A DNA stretch of 64,000 nucleotides from Ornithomonoglobus_A sp045612845 (GTDB lineage: Bacteria; Bacillota; Clostridia; UBA1381), in assembly GCA_045612845.1 (NCBI GenBank), contig JAZKZV010000022.1, positions 18,010 to 82,009 on the forward strand, written 5' to 3'. The translations under genes and the position numbers were made by a program. The stretch's first letter is position 1, and every line of letters starts with the position of its first letter. A model generated the notes under the pieces. It had not been told where the DNA came from, did not search any database, and worked only from the letters and a program-made list of their open reading frames with translations. Below, one piece after another: positions 43,628 to 53,682 of the stretch.

Positions 43628-43656
43628 TTGTATTTATCCCCTATATATGATATAAT
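43628..43656 (+). promoter_or_regulatory. Promoter of the nuclease gene
   Basis: TTGTAT (43628-43633), 17-bp spacer, TATAAT (43651-43656). Confidence 0.65.
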
Positions 43657-43688
43657 CTATCTATACATTTAATAAGAGGTTGATGATT

Positions 43689-44777
43689 ATGAAAAAAGTA
43701 AAAAGGTTATTAGCTATATTTATTACACTCAGTATTTTTCTGCCAGGCTGTGTTTATACCCAAAATATATATGAATCTGACATTGTTGTAAGTATGCAGA
43801 TTAACAACCCTATAATGAGGATTAACGGTCAAGAAACAGAAATTGACAAAGGACGTAACACAACGCCTATTATCAGCAATTCAAGAACGCTTGTGCCTAT
43901 ACGTGCAATTATAGAAGCCTTTGGCGGAAGTGTTGATTGGAATGGTGTTACACAAACTGTTACTCTAAAAGTTGATGATGATACAATAAAGCTTAGTATT
44001 GACAGTACAAATGCATATTTAAACAACAAGCGTTCATCGCTCGACGTTGCACCCAAAATCATAAACGGACGTACAATGCTCCCTATACGATATATTGCAG
44101 AAGGCTTTAACTTAGGTGTTGCATGGGATAATGATACACATACAATTTCTATTATCAGTAATGGATTTGATGATTATGAATATCAAAGGTTAAAGAAAGA
44201 AGTGCCTCAGTACAGTGGAAAACCATATGTTGTAATAAATAATAACAAGCCATATTTTAAAGATTACGAAATTATAGACGGTTCATTTGAATTCTATGCG
44301 GACCTTGATGAATTGGGACGTTGCGATGTTGCTTTTGCATCAGTTGGTACAGATATTATGCCGACAGAAAAACGCAAAAGTATAAGCTCTGTCATTCCCA
44401 CCGGTTGGGAAAATGAAAAATACGACTTTGTAGATGGTGGTTATGTATATAACAGGTGTCATTTAATTGGTTTTCAGCTTACGGGCGAAAATGCAAACAA
44501 ACGCAATCTTATTACAGGTACACGATACCTAAACGTAGAGGGTATGTTACCTTTTGAAAATATGGTTGATGATTACATAGATGATACAAAAAACAACGTT
44601 TTATATCGTTCAACACCTGTTTTTACGGGATATAATCTTGTTGCTGACGGAGTTCTTCTTGAAGCATATTCAATAGATGATAATGGTAAGGGCATAAATT
44701 TTTGTGTGTATTGCTACAACGTTCAACCCAATGTATTTATAGACTATTTAACAGGTGTAAATAAAAAAGCTAACTGA
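43689..44777 (+). CDS. Exported DNA/RNA non-specific endonuclease with stalk domain
   Basis: 362 aa. N-terminal signal with a lipobox-like LPGC near residue 22, so it is probably a lipoprotein on the outer face of the membrane. Residues about 35-155 carry two copper-amine-oxidase-N-type stalk repeats (SRTLVPIRAIIEAFGGSVDWN; GRTMLPIRYIAEGFNLGVAWD). The C-terminal half is an endonuclease NS_2-type domain with the catalytic-His motif YNRCHLIGFQLTG and NKRNLITGTRYLN. ATG 43689 lies 9 bp from AAGAGG and is preferred over the in-frame TTG and ATG just upstream. Possible role: nutrient nucleic-acid degradation or DNA uptake with DprA; inference. Confidence 0.85.
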   Translation: MKKVKRLLAIFITLSIFLPGCVYTQNIYESDIVVSMQINNPIMRINGQETEIDKGRNTTPIISNSRTLVPIRAIIEAFGGSVDWNGVTQTVTLKVDDDTIKLSIDSTNAYLNNKRSSLDVAPKIINGRTMLPIRYIAEGFNLGVAWDNDTHTISIISNGFDDYEYQRLKKEVPQYSGKPYVVINNNKPYFKDYEIIDGSFEFYADLDELGRCDVAFASVGTDIMPTEKRKSISSVIPTGWENEKYDFVDGGYVYNRCHLIGFQLTGENANKRNLITGTRYLNVEGMLPFENMVDDYIDDTKNNVLYRSTPVFTGYNLVADGVLLEAYSIDDNGKGINFCVYCYNVQPNVFIDYLTGVNKKAN

Positions 44778-44797
44778 TTTAATCAGTTAGCTTTTCT
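44766..44797. terminator. Bidirectional terminator
   Basis: Stem AAAGCTAACTGATT / AATCAGTTAGCTTTT. It includes the nuclease stop codon and lies at the 3' end of the convergent DUF2148 gene. Confidence 0.8.
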
Positions 44798-45322
44798 GTC
44801 AAAAAATGGTGATTTGCCCGTTGCACTTAATGGAATTGCTATGATGTTGCATATATCATCATCAAATATATCCATTTCGAGCGCTGCGCGGCCTGCAGAG
44901 AACATTACTCTGTTATCTACGCGGTTATCTGCAGCAATACTGACTGCAGAGCCGATAGCAATGCCCAAATCCAATGTTGTATATGCACAGTTACCGCCTT
45001 TTTCTTCGCATTCTGTACAATTATTAAAACCACAATATTGGCACCCCTCATTTAAGCCACGCGTCTGGTTTGATATACCAACCAAAACAACCGCCTCGCT
45101 TACGCGAACATTGTTCGCATCACGCTTAAAGAATTTAAATCCTATCTTATCTGACACTTCATCCATCTTGTCTGCTAATTTTTCTTTATCTTCCCCTACT
45201 AAGATGGCAGTCTTTATGTAGTCAACGCCCTTTGTTTTTGGTGCAGTTCTTGCGGATACACACATTGCTTTGGCAACATTTAAAATGAAATCCGTCTCTG
45301 CTTGTACTGATGAATAAATCAT
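44783..45322 (-). CDS. DUF2148 ferredoxin-domain protein
   Basis: 179 aa. The family core is visible: AKAMCVSARTAPKTKG at the start, then a Cys cluster CQYCGFNNCTECEEKGGNC at about 96-114, then LDLGIAIGSAVSIAADNRVDNRVM. The four or five cysteines probably ligate an iron-sulfur cluster. Common in strict anaerobes; the N-terminal half resembles a nitroreductase-like scaffold. Function unknown. Last gene of the long minus-strand run, 11 bp after the preceding gene. Confidence 0.87.
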   Translation of the reverse strand: MIYSSVQAETDFILNVAKAMCVSARTAPKTKGVDYIKTAILVGEDKEKLADKMDEVSDKIGFKFFKRDANNVRVSEAVVLVGISNQTRGLNEGCQYCGFNNCTECEEKGGNCAYTTLDLGIAIGSAVSIAADNRVDNRVMFSAGRAALEMDIFDDDICNIIAIPLSATGKSPFFDRKAN

Positions 45323-45333
45323 AGTTGGTCTCC

Positions 45334-46119
45334 TTATATTTCTATATCTCCCTGTTCTTTTAAATATTTTTTGAGAATTTTATTTGTTTGAAGTTGTGCG
45401 TCCCCGATGGTTCCCGAGCAGAATATAACACCTTCTATTTTCTTTTCTATAAGAAGATCAAAGTAGTGTTTAAGCTGCTTTTCGAATAGTTCAGTTTCCA
45501 TGGGTTTGGACGGAACGCCTGCAGAGTAATCCCAAAGATATACACCAAGCATCAGAGGCTTATCCCCTACAATTTTATATAGCTTTTCGAGGTATTCTTC
45601 CATATTAACTATGTCTTTGCATTTCCAAATCCAAAAAGTTACACCGTCAAAGCAATCCATATATTTGGCAAGGTCTAAATCGAGTTGCATATTGTATAAT
45701 ACGCACCAGAAATCAAGTCCTTTTTCGTTTAGTGCTTCTTTGATTTTCTTAAGTACTTCAGGTGTAAAACGCTCCATTCTTTCGGGAGAGAAGAAGTCAT
45801 CAACAACTCCGCCTGTAACATTATTACAATTGGAAATCATGTCAATAATATCCTGCGTATTTCCAAGCTCTGCCTCAGGAAGAGGTGTACTTGCATCGCC
45901 CAAGACTGACCATTTAATTTCTTTAAGTCCACAAAAACGTTTTCCCATCTCAATAAATGGTGGTTGAATATTTCCTCCGTATGATACCATAAACGAATTT
46001 TTGATACCATATTCCTCTGCAAATCCTTCCGGTGTCATACTACAGTCAAGCCCTGTACATTTGTTATGAGATTTTTCAAGATGTCCCCAGTTCCATAATT
46101 TATCAATTAGTTTTGCCAT
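45334..46119 (-). CDS. Unknown protein, possibly TIM-barrel glycosidase-like
   Basis: 261 aa, cytoplasmic, no recognised signature. Alternating beta strands and acidic loops (VTGGVVDDFFSP, LDFWCVLYNMQLDLDLAKYMDCFDGVTFWIWK, LMLGVYLWDYSAGVP, IEGVIFCSGTIGD) look like one face of a TIM barrel of the kind seen in glycosidase-like DUF families. DDFF and the WDY loop offer candidate acids. It sits between an AEC carrier and a DUF2148 protein. Function not assigned. Confidence 0.5.
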   Translation of the reverse strand: MAKLIDKLWNWGHLEKSHNKCTGLDCSMTPEGFAEEYGIKNSFMVSYGGNIQPPFIEMGKRFCGLKEIKWSVLGDASTPLPEAELGNTQDIIDMISNCNNVTGGVVDDFFSPERMERFTPEVLKKIKEALNEKGLDFWCVLYNMQLDLDLAKYMDCFDGVTFWIWKCKDIVNMEEYLEKLYKIVGDKPLMLGVYLWDYSAGVPSKPMETELFEKQLKHYFDLLIEKKIEGVIFCSGTIGDAQLQTNKILKKYLKEQGDIEI

Positions 46120-46230
46120 TTTTTATTTCCCTCTTTTCGTGTTTTTAATCAAGTACAATTATATCTTATAGTTATATTTTTATAAACCCAAAATATTCCA
46201 TGACTATACCAAAATATTCTATGATTTAAT

Positions 46231-47157
46231 TTATGAAACAACCAATACACACAATGGTACGGTTAAAAGAGAAAACAACGTTGTTATAAAAACTGTTTTT
46301 GATGCAAGCTCTATATCCCCTCCGGAGTTGGTTGCGAACAAAACTGCTGCATTTGCAACCGGCATAGAAAATAAAATATATGCTACATACAAAACAAGCT
46401 CATTTTTTATTACAAAATTTAATGGCACCCACAGTAATAAAGGAATTGCAATTTGTTTAATAAGTGTCCATACATATACACGCCAATCATTAAAGATATC
46501 TTTAATATTCATTTTTGCAAGTGTGCAACCTATTATTAACATTGCCGAGGGTGATGTTATAGAACCGATCGAATATATTGCATCATCTATGACAACCGGT
46601 AGATTTATATTAAGCAGATATATAACAACTGCTAATACCGAAAGGATAACACCCGGAGACAATAGCTGTTTTATCTTAAATGAATGTGCATTGCTGTTGT
46701 TTTTGTTAATAAGCCACGCACCAAGTGTATATATAGAAATATTAAAAATTAAGTTAAACATTGCTGCGTAAAACAATCCAACATTACCGCATAATGCCTG
46801 TATTATAGGAAAACCCATAAATCCTACATTTGAATATGTGTTCATAAAAACGTACAGGTTTATTTGTTTCTTTTTTGTAAACAGTATTTTTGCAATAATG
46901 TATCCCGTTATTGGCAATATTACAAAAAACAGCGATGTCGCAGTAAATAAAGATACAAGAACATCTGATAATTCTTGTCTTTCTTCTAATTTCAGTACAG
47001 AACCAAGCACCATACAAGGCATTGTTACATCTAAAATAAGTCTTGCAAATTTACTTATAAAATTATTATCAACAAGTTTTATTTTATATATAACATAACC
47101 AAGTAATAAAACTAAAAACAGTTGGCTCATTTGTGAAATTAAAATCTGTATACTCAT
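46231..47157 (-). CDS. AEC-family transporter (auxin efflux carrier fold)
   Basis: 308 aa with about ten hydrophobic helices in two halves. LLLGYVIYKIKLVDNNFISKFARLILDVTMPCMVLGSVL near the N-terminus is the typical first block, with the proline in the broken helix; PVANAAVLFATNSGGD near the end matches the second crossover. Such carriers move small organic anions such as malate, as in MleP. Follows folD by 27 bp in the minus-strand run. Confidence 0.88.
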   Translation of the reverse strand: MSIQILISQMSQLFLVLLLGYVIYKIKLVDNNFISKFARLILDVTMPCMVLGSVLKLEERQELSDVLVSLFTATSLFFVILPITGYIIAKILFTKKKQINLYVFMNTYSNVGFMGFPIIQALCGNVGLFYAAMFNLIFNISIYTLGAWLINKNNSNAHSFKIKQLLSPGVILSVLAVVIYLLNINLPVVIDDAIYSIGSITSPSAMLIIGCTLAKMNIKDIFNDWRVYVWTLIKQIAIPLLLWVPLNFVIKNELVLYVAYILFSMPVANAAVLFATNSGGDIELASKTVFITTLFSLLTVPLCVLVVS

Positions 47158-47184
47158 ATTTATTGCCCTTCTTATTAAATGTTA

Positions 47185-48036
47185 TTATTTTGTTTTATTA
47201 ACTTTTGCTGCCTTTACAGTATTTTTCATGAGCATTGCAATAGTCATAGGTCCTACACCGCCGGGAACTGGAGTTATTGAGCCTGCAACCTTTTGAGCAC
47301 TCTCAAAATCAACATCTCCGCAAAGTGTTTTATCTTCCATTCTGTTTATACCTACGTCTATTACAACTGCACCCTCTTTTATCATATCTCCTTTAATAAA
47401 ATTAGGGATACCTACTGCAGCAACAAGTATGTCTGCGTTCTTTGTTTTTTCAGCCAAATCTTTGGTTCTTGAATGGCATATAGTAACTGTTCCATTCTGG
47501 TGTAGCAAAAGCATTGCCTGTGGTTTACCTACAATATTGCTTCTTCCTACAACAACACATTCCTTTCCACTGACTTCAACACCACTCTCTTTTATAAGCT
47601 CCATAACGCCTGCAGGTGTGCATGGAACAAAATCATAATTACCAACCATGATTTTACCAACATTTACAGGGTGAAATGCATCAACATCTTTTTTGGGATC
47701 TATTGCATTTATAATTGTTTCTTCATCTATATGCTTTGGAACAGGAAGTTGAACAAGTATTCCTGAAATGTCGTTTTTATTGTTTAATGTGCTTATTAAC
47801 TCCAACAACTCTTCTTGTGTTGTATCAGCACCAAGTGCATATTCTTCGGAATATATACCACACTCTTCGCATGCCTTCTTCTTGTTATTTACATATACTC
47901 TTGAGGCGGGGTCATCTCCCACGATTATTACCGCGAGACCCGGGTTTATTCCCTCCCCTTTCAGCGTTTTTACTTCCTCGGCTATTTCCGTTTTTATTCT
48001 TTTCGAAATTTCCTTTCCTAAAAGTAGCTTTGCCAT
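47185..48036 (-). CDS. folD: Methylene-THF dehydrogenase/methenyl-THF cyclohydrolase
   Basis: 283 aa bifunctional one-carbon enzyme. Motifs: YVNNKKKACEECGI with the catalytic Lys (about 54), ILVQLPVPKH (about 98), VVGRSNIVGKPQAMLL, and the C-terminal PGGVGPMTIAMLMKNT. AAGGAGGAA lies 8 bp before ATG 48036, so this start is firm. The first 125 bases overlap the end of ygiQ in another frame, which is unusual. It supplies 10-formyl-THF and the methylene-THF used by TrmFO, encoded 10 kb away. Confidence 0.96.
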   Translation of the reverse strand: MAKLLLGKEISKRIKTEIAEEVKTLKGEGINPGLAVIIVGDDPASRVYVNNKKKACEECGIYSEEYALGADTTQEELLELISTLNNKNDISGILVQLPVPKHIDEETIINAIDPKKDVDAFHPVNVGKIMVGNYDFVPCTPAGVMELIKESGVEVSGKECVVVGRSNIVGKPQAMLLLHQNGTVTICHSRTKDLAEKTKNADILVAAVGIPNFIKGDMIKEGAVVIDVGINRMEDKTLCGDVDFESAQKVAGSITPVPGGVGPMTIAMLMKNTVKAAKVNKTK

Positions 48037-49867
48037 TTTTATTATTCCTCCTTAATGTATTTTCATTCAGTATATCACCTTTTGGCGGTCTTATAAGGCA
48101 TCTGTTACTAAAACCAATTAAATCCTCTCTGCCAGCCTTTTTTAATGCTTCATATACAAGGGCGTAATTTTCGGGGTTTCTATATTGCAAAAGTGCACGT
48201 TGCATTGCCTTTTCTTTTGGCGATTTGGGAACATATACACTCCTCATAGTAATGGGGTCTATCCCGGTATAAAACATACAGGTCGAGATAGTACCGGGTG
48301 TTGGGTAAAAATCCTGAACCTGTTGCGGATTTATATTATTTTCTTTTAAATACAATGCTAAATTTATTGCATCTTTGAGTGTACTACCCGGATGTGATGA
48401 CATAAGATATGGTACAAGATATTGTTTCTTGCCAAGCTTATTATTTATTTTATAAAACTTTTGGGAAAACTTATTAAAAACTTCATTATGAGGTTTGCCC
48501 ATGTGTTTTAAAACATTATCACTTATATGCTCAGGTGCAACCTTCAACTGACCGCTTATATGGTGTTCGCAAAGCTCGTAAAAGAATGTATCATCCTTAT
48601 CGTTTATAAGATAGTCAAAACGTATTCCTGAACGTATAAACACCTTTTTTACACCTTTTAAGCTGCGTAATTTTCGTAACAGTTCAAGATAGCTTTTGTG
48701 ATTTATCTGCATGTTTTTACAAGGCTCAGGAAACAAACACTGCTTATCTTTACAAGCACCGGATATAAGTTGCTTTTTGCATGCAGGGCCTCTGAAGTTT
48801 GCTGTAGGACCGCCCACATCATGAATATACCCCTTAAAATCCTTATCCTTAATCATTTCTTTTGCCTCAGCAATCAGAGAATCATCGCTCCTGGAGGTTA
48901 CAATTCTGCCCTGATGAAAAGACAGTGCGCAGAAATTACAACCACCAAAGCATCCCCTGTTTGCACTAAGCGAGAACTTAACTTCCTTTATTGCCTCTAT
49001 ACCACCATCTTTTTCGTAGCTGTAGTGATAATTTTTTGTATACGGAAGACCATATACCTCATCAAGCTCCTGTGTGTTTAAAGGTTTCATTGGTGGATTT
49101 TGAATTAAAAATCTATCGCCATGTTTTTGCGCTATTGTTTTACCTGTATATGGATTTTGTTCGAAATACTGTATTCTGCACGAATTTGCATATGCTTTTT
49201 TATCTTCAAGACATTCCTCATAGCTTGGTATGATTACATGGCTATCACAACATTCTTTTGATATATAGCACGTACCTGCAACATCTTTAATATCAGATAC
49301 ATCTTCACCGTCATTTAATCTGTTTGCTATAGAAACAATTTGCTTTTCGCCCATTCCGTATATGAGTAAATCTGCTTTGGAATCAAATAGTATCGAGCGT
49401 CTTATTTTATCGTCCCAATAATCATAATGAGCAAATCTTCTAAGACTCGCCTCGACACCACCAATTATAATTGGAGTATCCTTAAAGCACTCTCTTATTC
49501 GATTACAATATACTATTGTAGCACGGTCAGGACGTTTTCCTGCTTTATTTCCCGGCGCATACACATCCTCACTCCTGCGCTTTTTGCTTGCAGTATAGTG
49601 ATTCACCATGCTATCGATATTTCCGGCACTGACTAAAACTGCGAGGCGCGGTTTGCCCATTTTAAGAAAATCATCTTTTTTGTTCCAGTCAGGGAGTGCT
49701 ACTATACCAACTTTATATCCATGTCTTTCTAACACTCTTGAAATTATTGCATGTCCAAAGGACGGATGGTCTACATATGCATCACCCGTAATACAGAGAA
49801 AATCAAGTTGTTCCCAACCTCTATTTATCATATCTTCTCTGCATACAGGTAAAAAATCGTTATTCAT
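47912..49867 (-). CDS. YgiQ-family radical SAM protein
   Basis: 651 aa. The N-terminal domain has FLCITGDAYVDHPSFGHAII, then IIIGGVEASLRRFAHYDYWDD. The radical SAM cluster motif is CFGGCNFC at about residue 300, followed by LKVAPEHISDNVLKHM and HPGSTLKDAI. The last 45 residues are a basic, Asn/Gly/Arg-rich tail (RGSKNAERGG...), as in other YgiQ proteins, but here they are encoded over the start of folD. ATG 49867 (or 49870 next to it) overlaps the ftsK stop; GAGGAA is the ribosome site. Reaction unknown. Confidence 0.9.
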   Translation of the reverse strand: MNNDFLPVCREDMINRGWEQLDFLCITGDAYVDHPSFGHAIISRVLERHGYKVGIVALPDWNKKDDFLKMGKPRLAVLVSAGNIDSMVNHYTASKKRRSEDVYAPGNKAGKRPDRATIVYCNRIRECFKDTPIIIGGVEASLRRFAHYDYWDDKIRRSILFDSKADLLIYGMGEKQIVSIANRLNDGEDVSDIKDVAGTCYISKECCDSHVIIPSYEECLEDKKAYANSCRIQYFEQNPYTGKTIAQKHGDRFLIQNPPMKPLNTQELDEVYGLPYTKNYHYSYEKDGGIEAIKEVKFSLSANRGCFGGCNFCALSFHQGRIVTSRSDDSLIAEAKEMIKDKDFKGYIHDVGGPTANFRGPACKKQLISGACKDKQCLFPEPCKNMQINHKSYLELLRKLRSLKGVKKVFIRSGIRFDYLINDKDDTFFYELCEHHISGQLKVAPEHISDNVLKHMGKPHNEVFNKFSQKFYKINNKLGKKQYLVPYLMSSHPGSTLKDAINLALYLKENNINPQQVQDFYPTPGTISTCMFYTGIDPITMRSVYVPKSPKEKAMQRALLQYRNPENYALVYEALKKAGREDLIGFSNRCLIRPPKGDILNENTLRRNNKNGKATFRKGNFEKNKNGNSRGSKNAERGGNKPGSRGNNRGR

Positions 49868-52262
49868 CATCAAATTCCTCATCAGACATATATGACATGT
49901 CTGCATGGCTTATTAACACATCGCGCGGTTTTGAACCATTTGCACCGCTTATAATTCCGCGAGCCTCCATCTGGTCTACAATTCTGCCTGCTCTTGCGTA
50001 TCCAACACCTAATCTTCTTTGAATCATAGATGTTGATATTTTACCCAACTCTACCGCAAGTGCTATTGCCTCTTGTAATAGTGGGTCTCCGTCTTCTTCC
50101 ACATCAGGAGTAACTCCGTTTTCTCCCGTTGCGCATCTTTCTATCTGCTCAGCTAAATCCTCGCTATAATGTGTATCGCCCGTGTTCTCTTTAATAAATG
50201 CCAAAACCTTTTCTATTTCCTTATCGGAAACAAATGCACCCTGAACTCTCGCTGCGTTTCTTGCACCCATTGGATGATATAGCATATCACCCATACCAAG
50301 AAGCTTGTCTGCACCGCCTCTGTCGAGAATTGTTCGGCTATCAACCTGAGATGACACTGAAAAGGCAATTCTTGATGGTACATTTGCCTTTATCAGACCT
50401 GTTATAACGTCAACTGACGGTCTTTGTGTTGCGATTATAAGGTGAATTCCTGCTGCTCTTGCAAGCTGAGCAAGACGACAAATATAATCTTCAACTTCTT
50501 TTGCTGCTACCATCATTAAGTCTGCAAGCTCATCTATGATTATAACAAGACTTGGCATTTTATCGCCGCCTGTTTGTTCCATAAGTTGATTGTATGCATC
50601 AATTTTTCTTACACCCGTTTCTTTAAAACGGTCGTATCTTCGCATCATTTCTGCACCCGCCCAGTTAAGTGCACCTGCAGCTTTTTTGGGGTCTGTAACA
50701 ACCGGTATTAACAAGTGCGGAATACCATTATATACACCCAATTCAACAACCTTAGGGTCAACCATAATAAGTTTAACCTCATCAGGCTTTGCTTTATATA
50801 AAATACTCATTACAATAGTATTTATACACACAGATTTACCACTGCCCGTTGCACCGGCTATAAGCACGTGAGGCATCTTTGCAATATCACCTACAATAAC
50901 GTTACCGCCTATATCTTTACCTAACGCAACAGTGAGCTTTGATTTTGCATTTTTAAATTCAGGAGAATCAATAATTTCTCTTACAGACACCATGCTAACC
51001 TTTGTATTCGGTATTTCTACTCCGACAGCCGCTTTTCCTGGTACAGGTGCTACCAATACTGTCTGCACTGCAAGATTAAGTGCAATATCATCTGCCAAGC
51101 CTACAATTTTTGAAAGCTTAATTCCTGTATCGGGCTGAATTTCGAAACGTGTTACAGCAGGGCCTTGTGTTACATGTAAAAGTTTTGCCTTAACTCCAAA
51201 ATCAGCAAGGACTGTTATAAGTTTTTCTGCAGTACGTCTTAACTCATCACGTCTGTCATTAGAAACGCTCGCCGGTTCGTTTAAGAAATCAATATCAGGA
51301 TATTCATATTCTATTTCCTCATAGATTATAGCATTATCAAGTTCTTTATTAAACTCATCTTTTTCCTTTTCGGTAATTTTTGATACTTTTGAAGTTTCTT
51401 CATCCTCTTCTTTTTGTGAGATTTCTTCTTGTATATATTCAGTTTGAGAGGGAGCCTCAAGTTCTATTTTTTCGTTTGCGACAGTTCCAAAAAACTCATC
51501 AATTCCATCGTTATCAATTACAGCTTCACCCTCAAGTCTTTTTCTGGAATTATGTTCAGGAAGTGCATCATACTCATCATTTCTGAAAATAAGACGCTTT
51601 CTGTCATTTTGTTTGTTATATGATTTGTCAGTATTTTTATTTTCCTTTATATTATTAAAAAGAGTACAGATATAAGACCATAATTTTTTAGAGCCAATTG
51701 CTGTCCATCTTGCAAGATATACATAAATCAGTATATTAGTCAGCTTGCTCAGGCACCATATTGAAAATAATATAAGTATCAGAATTGTTGCGGCTTTTTG
51801 TACAAGCTTTACCATACTTGTTGCAATAACTGTACTTATAATACCGCCACCTATACCCATTATTCCCCAATGAAATGCATAGTAATTCTCTATAAGATAT
51901 GCAATACTCAAAATAGCTCCTACAGAAATGAGAATCCCAAATCCATAAGCCATCTTTAACCAAAAATCCTTTACTGATTTATTGATTATGTAATATATTG
52001 TTACACCACCTATAAGCAGAGGAAGAAAATAGGCCATAAAACCAAAGATACCAAACATTACATTATGTATTGCACCTCCGATTATTCCACCGTCATCTAC
52101 ATTGAAGTATATAAATATTGCTAAAAATATACTTACAAGCAAACCCGATGCACAATACACACCAAAAACATTGGCAGTGCTTTTATTCGCTTGTTTTTTC
52201 GAAACAGACTTTTTCTCTGTATATTTTTTGGTTGCAGATTTTTTTGTCTTCTTCTTTGCCAT
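49860..52262 (-). CDS. ftsK: DNA translocase FtsK/SpoIIIE
   Basis: 800 aa hexameric motor that pumps chromosomal DNA through the division or sporulation septum. Lys-rich N-terminus, four transmembrane helices (about 30-190), acidic linker (about 225-330), then the alpha/beta motor with Walker A GATGSGKSVCINTIV at about 472 and Walker B VIIIDELADLMM at about 570. It ends in the DNA-sequence-reading gamma winged helix (ISTSMIQRRLGVGYARAGRIVDQM). The sequence does not decide between the FtsK and SpoIIIE roles. The last codons overlap the ygiQ start. Confidence 0.95.
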   Translation of the reverse strand: MAKKKTKKSATKKYTEKKSVSKKQANKSTANVFGVYCASGLLVSIFLAIFIYFNVDDGGIIGGAIHNVMFGIFGFMAYFLPLLIGGVTIYYIINKSVKDFWLKMAYGFGILISVGAILSIAYLIENYYAFHWGIMGIGGGIISTVIATSMVKLVQKAATILILILFSIWCLSKLTNILIYVYLARWTAIGSKKLWSYICTLFNNIKENKNTDKSYNKQNDRKRLIFRNDEYDALPEHNSRKRLEGEAVIDNDGIDEFFGTVANEKIELEAPSQTEYIQEEISQKEEDEETSKVSKITEKEKDEFNKELDNAIIYEEIEYEYPDIDFLNEPASVSNDRRDELRRTAEKLITVLADFGVKAKLLHVTQGPAVTRFEIQPDTGIKLSKIVGLADDIALNLAVQTVLVAPVPGKAAVGVEIPNTKVSMVSVREIIDSPEFKNAKSKLTVALGKDIGGNVIVGDIAKMPHVLIAGATGSGKSVCINTIVMSILYKAKPDEVKLIMVDPKVVELGVYNGIPHLLIPVVTDPKKAAGALNWAGAEMMRRYDRFKETGVRKIDAYNQLMEQTGGDKMPSLVIIIDELADLMMVAAKEVEDYICRLAQLARAAGIHLIIATQRPSVDVITGLIKANVPSRIAFSVSSQVDSRTILDRGGADKLLGMGDMLYHPMGARNAARVQGAFVSDKEIEKVLAFIKENTGDTHYSEDLAEQIERCATGENGVTPDVEEDGDPLLQEAIALAVELGKISTSMIQRRLGVGYARAGRIVDQMEARGIISGANGSKPRDVLISHADMSYMSDEEFDDE

Positions 52263-52291
52263 TTTATCCTCTCCTTTTTACGGCACCAGAA

Positions 52292-53659
52292 TTATTTGTC
52301 TCCATCAGGAATCTTTGATATAATATTCTTGTTGATTTTAAATAAAAACAGTGTTGATACTGCAAATGACATGATTTCTGCAATCGGGAATGCCCACCAA
52401 ACAACCATTAACCCTCCGATTTTTGAGAGTATAAATGCTATAGGCAAAAGAACCACAAGTTGTCTTGTAACTGAAACAATCAAGCTATACATTCCGTTAC
52501 CCAATGCCTGAAAAACACTTCCCGCAACAATGCAAAAACCTGCTGCAATATATGAAATTGAAATAATTCTCAGAGCAGGTACTCCAATTTCGAGCATGTT
52601 ACCTGATGCTTCGAACAATCCCAAAAGCTTATCGGGTATAATCTGGAATACCAAAAATCCCGCTATCATAATTACAACTGCGTACAAGACACTAAGCTTT
52701 ATTGTCTTTATTAGTCGTTTTCTGTTGCCTGCACCGTAATTATAGGCAACAACAGGAATCATACCATTATTTAATCCGAACACGGGCATAAAAAACATGC
52801 TCTGTATTTTATAATAAATACCAAAGACTGCAGTTGCAGTAGATGTGAAGCCTATAAGAATTAAATTCATTCCGTAATTCATAACAGAGCCTATAGCCTG
52901 CATAACAATTGACGGTGCTCCGACTGAATATATAACACCTATAATTTTTTTATCTAATTTAAAACCTCTTAGCGTGAGTTTTATTTCTTTGTTAACCTTA
53001 AAATTAAAGAATATAGCCAGAATTGCAGCAACAATTTGTCCCATTACAGTTGCTATTGCAGCACCTGCTACACCCATTTTGGGCATTCCAAACATACCAA
53101 ATATCAGTATAGGGTCAAAGATTATATTTATAATAGCACCCGTGAGCTGCACATACATACTGTAAATGGTTTTACCCGTCGACTGAAGTAATCTTTCAAA
53201 TATAATTTGACCAAATATTCCAAACGATGCAATGCATATAATGCTTGTATATTGTACACCATAATTGAATATTTCGATATCTGCACCCGAGGTCTGACTC
53301 ATGTAGAATGGTTTTATGGCAAAAATACCTATAAATACAAATACAATATAACTCAATACAGACAGGAAAATACCATGCATTGCAACACTGTTTGCCTTTT
53401 CGCTGTTCCTTTCGCCTAGCGCTCTTGAGAGTATTGAGTTGACACCAACACCGGTTCCCGTAGCAACTGCAATAAGTAATATTTGTATCGGGAATGCGAG
53501 CGAAACAGCAGAAAGTGCATTTTCACTTATCATACTTACAAAAATACTGTCTACAATATTATATAATGACTGTATAAGCATAGAAATCATCATAGGCAAC
53601 GACATTGTAATTAAAAGTTTATTAACGGGCATAGTACCCATTTTATTTTCCTGGTTCAT
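52292..53659 (-). CDS. MATE-family efflux transporter
   Basis: 455 aa with 12 membrane helices in two six-helix bundles. MPVNKLLITMSLPMMISMLIQSLYNIVDSIFVS is the typical opening, and GVGVNSILSRALGER the first conserved loop; a matching AYNYGAGNRKR lies in the second half. Sodium- or proton-driven export of cations, drugs or flavin-type metabolites. Transcribed with hisS (23-bp gap). Confidence 0.92.
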   Translation of the reverse strand: MNQENKMGTMPVNKLLITMSLPMMISMLIQSLYNIVDSIFVSMISENALSAVSLAFPIQILLIAVATGTGVGVNSILSRALGERNSEKANSVAMHGIFLSVLSYIVFVFIGIFAIKPFYMSQTSGADIEIFNYGVQYTSIICIASFGIFGQIIFERLLQSTGKTIYSMYVQLTGAIINIIFDPILIFGMFGMPKMGVAGAAIATVMGQIVAAILAIFFNFKVNKEIKLTLRGFKLDKKIIGVIYSVGAPSIVMQAIGSVMNYGMNLILIGFTSTATAVFGIYYKIQSMFFMPVFGLNNGMIPVVAYNYGAGNRKRLIKTIKLSVLYAVVIMIAGFLVFQIIPDKLLGLFEASGNMLEIGVPALRIISISYIAAGFCIVAGSVFQALGNGMYSLIVSVTRQLVVLLPIAFILSKIGGLMVVWWAFPIAEIMSFAVSTLFLFKINKNIISKIPDGDK

Positions 53660-53682
53660 ATATTCTCCGTTCTTTATGTGTA

